From positions 1-64,000 of IMG/VR virus record IMGVR_UViG_3300033997_000220: 64,000 bases of DNA; one strand, 5' to 3'. Numbering within the stretch: position 1 is the stretch's first letter; every line of letters begins with the position of its first letter. A model generated the notes under the pieces. That model saw only the letters and a program-made list of their open reading frames with translations. It was not told the DNA's origin and did no database searches. Position numbers and translations under genes: made by a program. The stretch is from a virus. Of the stretch, positions 18,810-27,624 are shown in pieces.

Positions 18810-18895
18810 CTGTAAATTCGTTTGTTACGAATGCAACTCACGAACATGTTCCCTTTCTGACGTCCTATCACTTTTAACCACAGCCTGTGTATACA

Positions 18896-19306
18896 CTACC
18901 TGCCTAAAAAGTTTAACACGGCACCGATATCAGCACGTAAGTCAGATTCTCTTCCATACCGCAAATGACTGGAGGTATGGTTAAGAATCTCTTGGATCAA
19001 TGCATCTCTTTCGAGGTGCTGGATGTCCAATGCCCCACGCGGCCATAAACGGTCCGTGAAAGCTAGGGCCGGGAAGACTAAAGCTGTAGTACGATCAGCG
19101 AGTCCAAAAGTCCGGTTTAGCTGCTCAAGCTCCTCGTTGTCTACTCCGATTCGCTTGGTTAACTCGTCAGTGGTGGGTGCCCCGTAGTCCTTCAGGTATC
19201 GGTAGAGCGTTACGACAAATAACAGACGTTTACTAGCCGTGCTTGCAATTAACTCCCACAGGAAGCCGATCACGGCTCGTACACATTTCCGAATTGCTGT
19301 AAACAT
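18896..19306 (-). CDS. Hypothetical protein with hydrophobic N-terminus, 136 aa
   Basis: No recognised family. Residues 8-35 are hydrophobic with a few charges (one possible membrane helix), followed by a helical, Asp/Glu/Arg-rich region that has some helix-turn-helix-like spacing (D-E-L-T-K-R-I-G-V-D-N-E-E-L). The start lies two bases after the stop of the RNase H gene, with AAAGG inside that gene's end, so the two are translated from one message. The 122 bases downstream contain only the neighbouring gene's terminator. Confidence 0.72.
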   Translation of the reverse strand: MFTAIRKCVRAVIGFLWELIASTASKRLLFVVTLYRYLKDYGAPTTDELTKRIGVDNEELEQLNRTFGLADRTTALVFPALAFTDRLWPRGALDIQHLERDALIQEILNHTSSHLRYGRESDLRADIGAVLNFLGR

Positions 19307-19308
19307 AA

Positions 19309-20844
19309 CTAAGACCTTTCAACATAGAGGTTACTGACCATCGAGGCGTAGATACCTACATCCTCTCCCGCACTCAGTACAAGGTAATACCTGAACCCCA
19401 CGCTAGACTCACGACGGGTGACTAACGTCAGCGTAGGAGACTCTGCAGTTAAAGCAGACAGTGCGTTACGAGACGGGGTGTCTAACCCAAGGGTGAGGAT
19501 CACGTTGGCTTCTTTCTTACCTGCACCTAAGTCATACCCTACAGGTAGGGTAAGTGACTTCAGAGTTTGAGCAATCGTCTTGCGTAAAACGCAGACTGAC
19601 TTGCCTTTTTTCTCTTCGTGCTCATAGAAATAACTCGTTACATCGGTATACACCGTGTACGGGTCTTGGATGGACTCCTTAGACAAAAACGTATCTAAGA
19701 CGCCCTGTAGGTGCGCTAGATTAGAGATCGCGTCAAATACCTTTCTAGGCGGTCTAGCGTGCCACGTCAGTTGTTTCTGATCGATGGTGTACAGGTCATT
19801 AAAGTGATCTGCTTTGACCACGTAATCCATCTGGTGGTCTTTTAAGTCTTGGTAGACTGAAGCGGTGAACACATTCGCTAAGTAGACTTTCACTACGTCA
19901 AGTTGTGTGGTACGGGAGATTTTCGTTTGGTATTCCCGCAGTTGTTCTAAGACAGGTTCTGGTTCTTTTAAGTACACCACAGCGTATGCTTGGTCTGACA
20001 TCCGTTTGCCGTCGTACTCGTTGTCTGCAGTAGACTGTCCTAAGTGATACACGTGACGGCCGTCGGTGCTTTTCGCCACGTCGGTGTTCATCACAAAGTA
20101 CCAACGGTTTAACGAGAATAAACGATTGTACTCTGCTTTAGGAGCCCAGTAGCCAGCAGGAGGAGAGACTTCTTCATGTACCTCACCCGCTCTGTCTTTT
20201 TGACTGAGGATCACCGCGCGGGTCGCGTTACGGTCAGCGAGTTTATTCCCTACAGACGTTGCGTGTCCTTTCACCCAGTTCCACGTGACTTTCGTACCAC
20301 TACTTTCTAACGTCGACGTAGAGGCTAAAAGCTGACGCCACGCATCGGCATTTGGCATCGGCTCGCCGTCTCGTTTAAAGTCGGCAGCAATCCATTTCTT
20401 TGACCACTCCCGCATCCCTTCTACGACGTACTTGGAATCGGTGTACACCGTTAAGCTTTCTACGTGGTCGACTTTACAGGTGTAGTTGATCGCATTTAAA
20501 GCAGCGTGGACTTCTGCTGCGTTGTTGGAAGCCACACCTAGTGCCCCCCATGAATCGACGTACGTCGTAGCGAGGACTTGAGTACCCCGTCCTCCTTCTT
20601 GTTTAGAGAGCGTAGAGTACCCTTTGTCGGTCACGACACCTTCTCGTTCTGGAGCGAGTTCTTTGTTCGCTAAACGCGTGGTGTACTGAGTGTTGTTTAA
20701 GTCAAAGTGGTAGCCATGAAACCCCCAGCCACACGGACCAGGGTTTGGACGCGCACCACCATCGGTGTATAACACCACACCACACCGAGGGGTGGTTTCT
20801 ACTACTGCTGCAGCTGCGTCTGGAGTCTTTTTCTTTTTAGCCAT
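19309..20844 (-). CDS. Ribonuclease HI domain protein with long C-terminal extension
   Basis: 511 residues. The first 215 form an RNase HI domain: L-Y-T-D-G-G-A (Asp28), S-N-N-A-A-E-V-H (Glu111), Y-T-D-S-K-Y-V-V-E-G (Asp136) and W-V-K-G-H-A-T-S-V-G-N-K-L-A-D-R-N-A with the conserved His and fourth acid. All catalytic positions are present. It would cleave RNA in RNA-DNA hybrids during phage replication or primer removal. A roughly 20-residue insertion between strands (about 60-90) is longer than in E. coli RNase HI. The remaining 300 residues match nothing I recognise and might direct the enzyme to a partner. A minus-strand terminator lies just upstream at 20871. Confidence 0.88.
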   Translation of the reverse strand: MAKKKKTPDAAAAVVETTPRCGVVLYTDGGARPNPGPCGWGFHGYHFDLNNTQYTTRLANKELAPEREGVVTDKGYSTLSKQEGGRGTQVLATTYVDSWGALGVASNNAAEVHAALNAINYTCKVDHVESLTVYTDSKYVVEGMREWSKKWIAADFKRDGEPMPNADAWRQLLASTSTLESSGTKVTWNWVKGHATSVGNKLADRNATRAVILSQKDRAGEVHEEVSPPAGYWAPKAEYNRLFSLNRWYFVMNTDVAKSTDGRHVYHLGQSTADNEYDGKRMSDQAYAVVYLKEPEPVLEQLREYQTKISRTTQLDVVKVYLANVFTASVYQDLKDHQMDYVVKADHFNDLYTIDQKQLTWHARPPRKVFDAISNLAHLQGVLDTFLSKESIQDPYTVYTDVTSYFYEHEEKKGKSVCVLRKTIAQTLKSLTLPVGYDLGAGKKEANVILTLGLDTPSRNALSALTAESPTLTLVTRRESSVGFRYYLVLSAGEDVGIYASMVSNLYVERS

Positions 20845-20870
20845 TTTAGGGAAACCTTAGTTACGTGCAA

Positions 20871-20904
20871 AAGTACGACTACACCATTACGCGTAGTCGT
20901 ACTT
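20871..20904 (-). terminator. Intrinsic terminator
   Basis: A 12-bp perfect stem AAGTACGACTAC/GTAGTCGTACTT with a 10-base loop, followed in minus-strand sense by TTTTG, directly after the lipoprotein gene. Confidence 0.8.
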
Positions 20905-20906
20905 TT

Positions 20907-21362
20907 TTAGGGGGTGCAATCCACAGGGTCTTGTTGTAACGCAGTGACCATTCGGTTGTAAGAGTCTACTTGCGTTTGAATCGATTCGATGTGTTTAAAC
21001 AACACGTCTTGGATTTCAGTCTCAGTCATGTCGTCAGTGATCTCATCGTCAGGTAACACCAGTGTAAGTTCTGGGACTTTAGGACGAGGAGGACACTTAG
21101 GGAGTTCGTTTGACTCTAGCTTGAAGGTCACGTTTAAGTAGTTGATATACCCAGTTAAGTACTGCTGGTAACCCACAAGGTCGTCTCTCCAGTGAGTGAC
21201 GTTCGTAAGAAACGCAGCTGGGTCTTTGGACCGGTATTGATTGTAGTCGTGAGGGATCGAAAACGGAATCAACGACGTGTTGAGTTCAGGAGATGAAACG
21301 CCGGGTGACACACACCCAGCGAGCAGTAGTAAAACGATAGCGAGGTTAGATCGCTTTTTCAT
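20907..21362 (-). CDS. Lipoprotein, outer-membrane spanin-like (second pair)
   Basis: 151 residues. Signal peptide M-K-K-R-S-N then a hydrophobic core and a textbook lipobox L-L-A-G-C (Cys17). The mature part is acidic with a short Pro-rich stretch (C-P-P-R-P-K-V-P) and helical ends. It overlaps the preceding membrane protein gene by ATGA and is strongly coupled (GGAG seven bases before). A membrane-anchored coiled-coil protein followed by a lipoprotein is the layout of separated i-spanin/o-spanin genes that fuse inner and outer membranes at lysis. The size is larger than usual for an o-spanin. Alternatives are a virion lipoprotein or a superinfection-exclusion lipoprotein. Confidence 0.65.
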   Translation of the reverse strand: MKKRSNLAIVLLLLAGCVSPGVSSPELNTSLIPFSIPHDYNQYRSKDPAAFLTNVTHWRDDLVGYQQYLTGYINYLNVTFKLESNELPKCPPRPKVPELTLVLPDDEITDDMTETEIQDVLFKHIESIQTQVDSYNRMVTALQQDPVDCTP

Positions 21363-21847
21363 TCTGTGTCTCCTTTATCACGGATCGTTTCTAACCGATC
21401 TTTCACACGTTCGTTGGTGGGTTTCTTGGCTGGAGGATCAGACTTAGGTGTGGGAGCACGGCACGTCTGTGTTAATGTATCGAGTTGTTTTTTGGTTTCA
21501 GCGTGACGTTCTTTTTCGTTAAAGTAATTCAGCTGGGAGATCTCATAGTCTTTGCGCAGCGCCTGCAGTTGGGACTCAACCAGCAAGCGTTGTAAGTAGT
21601 CTTCAGAGTGGTACCGTCCTACAGGCTGCCCTTTGTCTTTTTCTTCAGGCTTAGTCAGCTGGGACTGATCGTAGAAATACGTAGCTGCATAGGACGAGAC
21701 GACGATTAAAAGAATCAACACCCACGACAGAAAAGAAGGACGTCGTCCTTCGGGGTGTTGGATGATCTCTTCGATCTTTTTCTTGAGTATATCAAGTGTA
21801 TAAGGACCGAGAGACTTCAGTAGAGCGATAAGCATTTGTCCAAACAC
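21359..21847 (-). CDS. Inner-membrane coiled-coil protein, i-spanin-like (second pair)
   Basis: 162 residues. One clear transmembrane segment at about residues 39-60 (W-V-L-I-L-L-I-V-V-S-S-Y-A-A), preceded by a basic cytoplasmic part. A long charged helical region follows (80-125), with a Pro/Lys-rich stretch and a charged C-terminus. A GTG start at 21847 has GGAGG eight bases upstream; the ATG 12 bases later is too far from it. Coupled with the lipoprotein gene by ATGA. Topology and pairing fit an i-spanin, but a classical Rz/Rz1 set also lies at 60.7-61.3 kb, so this pair may have a different job. Confidence 0.62.
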   Translation of the reverse strand: MFGQMLIALLKSLGPYTLDILKKKIEEIIQHPEGRRPSFLSWVLILLIVVSSYAATYFYDQSQLTKPEEKDKGQPVGRYHSEDYLQRLLVESQLQALRKDYEISQLNYFNEKERHAETKKQLDTLTQTCRAPTPKSDPPAKKPTNERVKDRLETIRDKGDTE

Positions 21848-21911
21848 AGGAATGACCTCCGTAACATATGAACGAAACTAAAGCATGCTATACCTAAGAA
21901 GGAGAGCAGTC

Positions 21912-23213
21912 ATGTACATTTTAAGAGGTTTTGTAACAATGCCGGCGTTGATGAACAACGCGGTAGGACAGAACTCCCCGATTGGTGAACTCGAACCCCA
22001 GCAAGAAACCTACTCCAGAGAGCGTGGGGTTTATGCGAATAACACCTACCCAGACGTCCGTTTAGTGTCGTTTCGTTCTGAGGATACCACAGGGTTGATC
22101 CCCGTGAACACACTCCACCAGAACAAAGCGTTGATGATGTCGCAGTGGCTGTACGCGAGATCGCTTGCGGGGCAGATCTCAGAGGATAAAACGGATACGC
22201 TTTTAGCAATGCGTAGTTACTTCGTTTTAGAAGCAGAAGAGATCGACCTAGGAGACACCGTCACCAATGGTCAGTACTGGTTTCCTTCATGGGTATCGTA
22301 CAAAGCGTTAGGGGCTCCTGACAACGAAGTGCGGTTGTGGTACCACAACGCAAGCTTCGCTGCGCAATATGACTACTACGACATTATCGTGGTTCCACCG
22401 ATTGTAGACCCAGAAGCATTCCACACTGGAGTAGCGGCTGTAGATCAGTTACTGGACGAGTACTTACAGTCTGAACACATGGCGCGTGCACAATTAGCGC
22501 GTGCGGGTACGCCACCAACGTACCAACCGTCGTATGAATTCGATTGGGTGAATCCAAACGACGCTACGTACCGTCGTCGTACAAACTGGGTGGTGTTGGT
22601 GTACGGAATTCGTGGGAATAACGATGACCTGATCAAAGAGAAGATTGCTGATCACCTGCTAGACGCTTCAGCGTACGACCGCGATGCATGGGAGACTATT
22701 TTCCCTGAGATCTTTATCCCTACGGAATACTACATCGTTCCTGCATGGAACCGCTACGCGTTACCAGAGCTTACACTGACGGCTGGGATTTACTCTCCAA
22801 GTATTCCACAAGCGGAATTACCACAGTACCAAGCGTTGTTTGTGGACTACGCAACACCACACATTCTAGCACAGAACGAGATCATCGGCTCAAGCTGGAA
22901 AGGGTTGTCGTTTGTGTCCGTAGGACATCACCGTAACCGAAATGGGCTGTATCGTTTAACGGATCAATGGCCTGATTACGTCAACATCCCGGTGAATTCT
23001 TTGGATTACAACCGAATCTCTCCTGCTACACGCAGCTGGATTAACCAACTCTTTACTGCGTTTATCTACGCAGAACAAAACGCAGGGACTCTGCAACTCC
23101 CAGAAGGGTATACGTTGATTGACCGAAACGGAGTGTTCTACGTGAGTTTCAACCGCGATCAGATCAAGTACCTGATTGCACGCAAAGATAGCTTACCAGA
23201 CCCAGTGGTGTAA
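21912..23213 (+). CDS. Probable virion structural protein, 433 aa
   Basis: No recognised family. A long Tyr/Asn/Pro-rich protein of mixed alpha/beta type, typical in composition of phage structural proteins, with W-V-V-L-V-Y-G-I-R-G-N-N-D-D-L in the middle. The ATG at 21912 has AAGGAG seven bases upstream; a start 27 bases earlier has none. Followed after three bases by a 209-aa gene, with which it forms a two-gene rightward unit that ends in a terminator. Confidence 0.75.
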   Translation: MYILRGFVTMPALMNNAVGQNSPIGELEPQQETYSRERGVYANNTYPDVRLVSFRSEDTTGLIPVNTLHQNKALMMSQWLYARSLAGQISEDKTDTLLAMRSYFVLEAEEIDLGDTVTNGQYWFPSWVSYKALGAPDNEVRLWYHNASFAAQYDYYDIIVVPPIVDPEAFHTGVAAVDQLLDEYLQSEHMARAQLARAGTPPTYQPSYEFDWVNPNDATYRRRTNWVVLVYGIRGNNDDLIKEKIADHLLDASAYDRDAWETIFPEIFIPTEYYIVPAWNRYALPELTLTAGIYSPSIPQAELPQYQALFVDYATPHILAQNEIIGSSWKGLSFVSVGHHRNRNGLYRLTDQWPDYVNIPVNSLDYNRISPATRSWINQLFTAFIYAEQNAGTLQLPEGYTLIDRNGVFYVSFNRDQIKYLIARKDSLPDPVV

Positions 23214-23216
23214 AGA

Positions 23217-23846
23217 ATGGCGTTAACTCCCACCATAGGACTTAAGGGGCGGTACACACTCGCCGCCCCTTACGACACGTTAGTGTTACCTACCGGACTG
23301 TATGAGTGTATAGCAGTACGGAAGTTTGAAGACTTACTGGTACTGACCGTAGACGTCTTCGCGGACTACTACGAACCGTATGGGTTACTCCAAAGTGACT
23401 ACCAAGCCGATAATCGAAACGGTGCAAGTATCGTCACTTTTGTGGATGTGAATGACAACTACGTGTATGTACCGGATACGTATATCCTCTCGATTCCGTC
23501 GATGGATAACGTCGCGTATCAACACGTGGTGATCTCTTTAAGTTTAGGTCCTTTCCCTGAATACGTAGGGCTTACAGACTTAAGTACAAAACTTAAAGAA
23601 CTCACAGAAACGACCATCGGTGTAGACACCACGCCTTTAGTGCACGTCGCTCCTACCCGAAACGTGATGCCTAGTGCACTCCACGAAGGGATGGAAGTCG
23701 CTCGTACTAACCGAATCGTCGGGAGCCAAACTGAACGTGCCAAACGGATTGCGTTAGAAGCACAGTTGGTGGCAGCACGCGCAGAGATCGCGGCACTACA
23801 GCAGATCTTAGTCGATAATGGCTTAGTGGTAGACGTTCCGGATTAA
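23217..23846 (+). CDS. Probable virion structural protein with C-terminal coiled coil, 209 aa
   Basis: No recognised family. Residues 1-110 are beta-rich (repeated V/L/Y-rich strands), then a linker, then a helical Ala/Arg/Glu-rich C-terminus (about 160-200, heptads of L-E-A-Q-L-V-A-A-R-A-E-I-A-A-L) that could trimerise or bind a partner. It follows the 433-aa gene with a three-base gap. Probably a tail or head accessory protein. Confidence 0.75.
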   Translation: MALTPTIGLKGRYTLAAPYDTLVLPTGLYECIAVRKFEDLLVLTVDVFADYYEPYGLLQSDYQADNRNGASIVTFVDVNDNYVYVPDTYILSIPSMDNVAYQHVVISLSLGPFPEYVGLTDLSTKLKELTETTIGVDTTPLVHVAPTRNVMPSALHEGMEVARTNRIVGSQTERAKRIALEAQLVAARAEIAALQQILVDNGLVVDVPD

Positions 23847-23852
23847 CCACCG

Positions 23853-23882
23853 CATAAAGGGAGCTTCGCGCTCCCTTTTATG
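23853..23882 (+). terminator. Terminator of the two-gene rightward unit
   Basis: Stem CATAAAGGGAGC/GCTCCCTTTTATG with one bulge and a TTCGC loop. Confidence 0.8.
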
Positions 23883-23891
23883 TCGTCTTAG

Positions 23892-23920
23892 AAAAAAAGG
23901 TGGGAGGGATAACTCCCACC
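23892..23920 (-). terminator. Canonical intrinsic terminator of the SbcC-like gene
   Basis: In minus-strand sense: GGTGGGAG stem, six-base loop, CTCCCACC, then seven Ts. Confidence 0.85.
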
Positions 23921-23961
23921 AAGGCTAACACTCTAAGGAAGATGACGTGTTGCTCATTACG

Positions 23962-26415
23962 TCATACTATTTTAAAGTTGAGGTTCTCACCGGGCTTCAC
24001 TAACGCACCACTCGTGTCCAGTACGTTGACTTCCGCATTCGTAAGCGCTCCATGACTAGAGGCGAAGTGAGACACTAAAAACACCTGAGGGATTCGTTTG
24101 AGTTCTAAAAGCGTACGGATGTACGCAAACAAACGATCTCGGTGTGTTTGGTGGAAACTGTGTCCTACCTCGTCTAAGAACCACGGGACGTTTTTCCCTC
24201 CTAACGCAATCGACATAAACGCAAAGTTAATGACTTCCCGTTGGCCTCGTGAGCCATACGCGATGTCCGGTACGATGTGATCAAGTTGAGAACTCACCAT
24301 AGGGAACAAATAGTCAAGCTCCGTGTCGTTCACAGAAGGTAAGGAGAGTTTCAGCGGTACCGTCCAGATCTGGTGGATGATCTGGTTGAGTGAATTCACG
24401 AATACCCCTAAGTACCCTAAAAGCTGCTCAGCAATAATCCCTTCGGTAGGAGAGAGTTGTTTGAGTAAACACTGTCCTGCTTCTAGGTCGGACTGGTACT
24501 GCGCAATAGACGCTTCTAGGTGATGCACGACACTGTCTTTGGCATCACTGCGTGCAAGTTCTTGACGAATCTCTGTCACCAAACTCTGTAAGCGATCTAC
24601 GTCATGCGACAATGCTTCGTTGTACGCCGCATCACTTAAGTGTGACATACACTGCTTCAGTTCGGTCAGTGTGCCCTGTAACTCTTTCTGTAAACGTAAC
24701 GCATGACTGTACACCCGGTACTCGTCTTCCGCAGCACGGAGTTCCTGCGTTAAACGCTCTAGGAGCACTTTAGAGCTCGTGTGCTCGTGTTCCAGCTCTA
24801 CCATACGCCGTTTGAGCGTTTCTAAGCCTCCTTGGCCCACAGAGCGTTTAGCGTGGATCGTCTCTGTAAGGATTGCGTGATTCTGACTGGTACGAAACAC
24901 GTACTCGTCTTGGTCTAACGTCCTTAGGTACAATGAGAGTTTCCCTACTAAAGACTTAGGCGATTCCGCCAGCTGGATATCGTCTGGGTCAATGTCGTGA
25001 AACACACGAGCAAGCTTTGGGTGTTGACGTCGTGTAGAGAGAACTTCCACGTAGAGGTCTCGGTAGGTGGCGTACTCGGTTAAGTACGTGGTTACGCGTT
25101 CGTGTTGAAGTTGTAACCGTTCGAGTTCTGTCAACGTAGTGGTGAGTTGTTGTTCCAGTACGGCTTGTTCTGTAGGGGCTACACCGGGAATAAACACGTG
25201 CTTACACTCAGGGCACTCTACAGTAGAATGATTCTGAATGTGCCGTAGTTGTAGCCTAAGCTGTTGCTCCAACGCCGTAAGGCGGTTGATCTCACTTTGC
25301 AAAGCCTGTGCGGTTTCTCTGGCTTGCTGTACACGCGCATTGTTGTACGTGGTCTTGTTTGGGTTTTGTGGGAGTCGTAGGTATAACTCATCCAAACTTT
25401 GCTGAGCTTTGAAAAGCTCCGCTTTCACTAACGCGTACTCTTGCAGCGACGTAAGGTCTGCAAAAAACCCAGACGGACTGAATGTTTCTAGTTCCACTTC
25501 AAGTTGTTTGAGTTCTTTTTCCAGTAGCTCCAGGGGTCGCTCATCCGCGTGACTAAACGGAGTCAGTAAAGAGTCCAGTCGTTCGAATTCTCGTCGTTGT
25601 TCTCCTAGAACGTACTCACAATGCCGGAGTTGACTTTTCAGCTCAGCAATCACGGTGTCGTGGTGTCGCCCTTCGGTGTAAAGACGAGGGACGGATTGCA
25701 GCTCACGGTTTAACCGTTGGATCGTTTCGTTGTGGCGTTTAACGTCACGCACTAAAAGACTGTACTCTGGTGTAGTAGGATTCTTCGCAGAGAGTAACTC
25801 ATGAATCTTTTTGGTCAAGGTACTCAGTTCCAGTTTACGTTCTTCTACTACAGCTGCAGAGAGTCGCGTAGAGAGTTCTTCTGTGAGTTTGACTTCAGCG
25901 AGCTTTAATGCTCCTTGTAAATTCCTGACCCGTGTAGCGAGTTCTTTATGGATGCGTAACCCATAGGTGACGTCAACGTCAGAAAGTTTAGTGAGCCACT
26001 CTCGACGCTTCTGAGCAGGGAGGTCAGTAAAAAGGATTAACCCCATGGCGATGTTGTGGGTTTCTGGGGTGTAATCTAAAAGCTCTATCAACCGCGTACG
26101 GATCACGGTTGCGTTTCCTATAATCGGTTCGTCGTCGTTGATCTGTAGAGAGTGGGTCTGCCCTTTTCGAAAGTCACTTCGAATGGTGTAAAACGTCCCT
26201 TCTTTCTCATAGACTTTTTCTTCAAATCCTTTACCTTTGACGTAGTCTCCAGGAGAAGCAGGGAACGGAGCTAATGCATACAACAACGTGGTTTTCCCAG
26301 AACCGTTATTTCCTAACAGTAACTGTAAAGGAGACTCTGGCGTATAGTGGACTTCTGTCGTCCCACCGCCTAATAAACGTGCATTGTGCACAAACGTAGC
26401 TTTGACTAAACGCAT
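23962..26415 (-). CDS. sbcC: SbcC/Rad50-like ATPase (recombination nuclease subunit)
   Basis: 817 residues. The N-terminal M-R-L-V-K-A-T-F is followed by Walker A G-N-N-G-S-G-K-T at 35-42. Two long coiled-coil arms flank a zinc hook C-P-E-C at 401-404. Near the C-terminus come an ABC-signature-like G-S-R-G-Q-R-E, Walker B W-F-L-D-E-V-G and an H-loop F-L-V-S-H-F. This is the full layout of SbcC, Rad50 and T4 gp46, the ATPase that with an SbcD/Mre11/gp47 nuclease resects DNA ends. A longer reading starts 42 bases upstream but lacks a Shine-Dalgarno site, and the family's N-terminus begins at this Met. No SbcD-like nuclease is seen nearby. Length is slightly below T4-type hook arms plus heads in E. 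coli SbcC (about 1050). Confidence 0.88.
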   Translation of the reverse strand: MRLVKATFVHNARLLGGGTTEVHYTPESPLQLLLGNNGSGKTTLLYALAPFPASPGDYVKGKGFEEKVYEKEGTFYTIRSDFRKGQTHSLQINDDEPIIGNATVIRTRLIELLDYTPETHNIAMGLILFTDLPAQKRREWLTKLSDVDVTYGLRIHKELATRVRNLQGALKLAEVKLTEELSTRLSAAVVEERKLELSTLTKKIHELLSAKNPTTPEYSLLVRDVKRHNETIQRLNRELQSVPRLYTEGRHHDTVIAELKSQLRHCEYVLGEQRREFERLDSLLTPFSHADERPLELLEKELKQLEVELETFSPSGFFADLTSLQEYALVKAELFKAQQSLDELYLRLPQNPNKTTYNNARVQQARETAQALQSEINRLTALEQQLRLQLRHIQNHSTVECPECKHVFIPGVAPTEQAVLEQQLTTTLTELERLQLQHERVTTYLTEYATYRDLYVEVLSTRRQHPKLARVFHDIDPDDIQLAESPKSLVGKLSLYLRTLDQDEYVFRTSQNHAILTETIHAKRSVGQGGLETLKRRMVELEHEHTSSKVLLERLTQELRAAEDEYRVYSHALRLQKELQGTLTELKQCMSHLSDAAYNEALSHDVDRLQSLVTEIRQELARSDAKDSVVHHLEASIAQYQSDLEAGQCLLKQLSPTEGIIAEQLLGYLGVFVNSLNQIIHQIWTVPLKLSLPSVNDTELDYLFPMVSSQLDHIVPDIAYGSRGQREVINFAFMSIALGGKNVPWFLDEVGHSFHQTHRDRLFAYIRTLLELKRIPQVFLVSHFASSHGALTNAEVNVLDTSGALVKPGENLNFKIV

Positions 26416-26500
26416 GAAAACAGTGTCCCTGTGTGGTTGACGTTTTATGGGTACCATTGTATAGGTAGGTATTGTATTTTAAAACCCAAGGTGGGACGGT

Positions 26501-27568
26501 ATGTCTGAAAAAGACTTTAGTAAATACGACTTTGACTCCTTTGCGTTCTTTGACGTTGGGATAGTCCACGACAACAAACCTCGAAGCACAAACAACATTT
26601 TTGCAACACCGATCTCGGTGTTTCCATTTGCGTCGAGTAAACTGACACGTGAGTCTGCGAAGGTAGAAGCTAAAGGGGTGGATGCGTTAGGAACCGCGTA
26701 CAGCACGAGTGCAGAAACCGTGAACGCCCAAGAGTACAGATGGCTCCCTACGGGATTCCAAACCACAGCGCCTGACGTACGTAAAGGGGAGCGGGTGTTT
26801 CTGTATCGGTACGCCGACACCGATGAATACTTTTGGGTGTCCAGTCAGTTAGACCGCAGCTACCGTCGTTTAGAAACGGGTGCGTTTATGTTCCAAGCCG
26901 ATCCCAACGCGGATGACAAAGACGAGTGGAGTGAGGAGAACTGTTACACCTTTACCGTCTCTACGCACGATGGACACATTACGCTTACCACCAGTCAGAA
27001 GAACAAAGAACCGTTTGGGTACGTGATGCAACTGAACACCAAAGACGGGATCTTTACACTGACGGATAACGAGCAGAATCTCATCCAGTTAGTCAGCGCA
27101 GAACAGTTGATTGTGTTGAAGAACAAAAACGGAACGTACTTCGCAGTCGATAAAGACGACTTAAAAGGGTATGCTCCGCAGAATATCTACTTTAAAGCAG
27201 AAACCCTCGTGGAGTTTCTGTGTAAGAACTTCGTGCTTAAAGCGTCTGAGGACATCACCTTTGAAACGAAAGTATGGACGGTGAACGCCAGTGAGAGTAT
27301 CTCGTTTGATACACAGACGTTTAACTGGAAAGCACAGACGACGAATATTGACTCCCCAACGATTAATATCAAAGGGAATATCTTCCACGAAGGGAATCAA
27401 ACCACAAGTGGCACCATGGGAGTCGGTGGGGCTACTACGTTGGGCGGTGGGGTCTCCGTCTCTGGCAGCATGACCAATAACGGAAAAGACGTGGGGTCCG
27501 GACACAAACACACAGGGTCCGCTACCGCACCGAGTGGTCCGGTTTCACCGACAGGTACACCGGTTTAA
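26501..27568 (+). CDS. Central tail spike / membrane-piercing tip protein
   Basis: 355 residues. The C-terminal half (about 190-330) has repeating short strands of the T-x-I-x-x-D-S/T-x-x type, a typical three-stranded beta-helix. The end carries G-H-K-H-T-G (His335 and His337) and a P-x-G-P-V-S-P-T-G tail. P2 gpV-like and phi92 spikes end in an HxH motif that binds iron at the needle tip, and this fits that family. The N-terminus is acidic and could bind the hub. It would form a trimer under the baseplate and pierce the outer membrane. AAGGTGGGACGG precedes the ATG. It is a rightward single gene ending in a strong bidirectional terminator. Confidence in 'spike' is good; the exact class is inferred. 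Confidence 0.8.
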   Translation: MSEKDFSKYDFDSFAFFDVGIVHDNKPRSTNNIFATPISVFPFASSKLTRESAKVEAKGVDALGTAYSTSAETVNAQEYRWLPTGFQTTAPDVRKGERVFLYRYADTDEYFWVSSQLDRSYRRLETGAFMFQADPNADDKDEWSEENCYTFTVSTHDGHITLTTSQKNKEPFGYVMQLNTKDGIFTLTDNEQNLIQLVSAEQLIVLKNKNGTYFAVDKDDLKGYAPQNIYFKAETLVEFLCKNFVLKASEDITFETKVWTVNASESISFDTQTFNWKAQTTNIDSPTINIKGNIFHEGNQTTSGTMGVGGATTLGGGVSVSGSMTNNGKDVGSGHKHTGSATAPSGPVSPTGTPV

Positions 27569-27590
27569 CCAAAAAAAAAGAGAGGGCATA

Positions 27591-27620
27591 CAGAGGAGAG
27601 AGCGTTTGCTCTCTCCTCTG
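27591..27620. terminator. Strong bidirectional terminator
   Basis: Perfect 13-bp stem CAGAGGAGAGAGC/GCTCTCTCCTCTG with GTTT loop, GCATA to the left, TATGC to the right, and an A9 run that serves as a T-run for minus-strand transcripts. Confidence 0.88.
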
Positions 27621-27624
27621 TGCT

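Noticed and set aside
19309-20844. RNase H domain as part of a reverse transcriptase
   Set aside because: No polymerase motifs (such as YxDD) are present in the remaining 300 residues.
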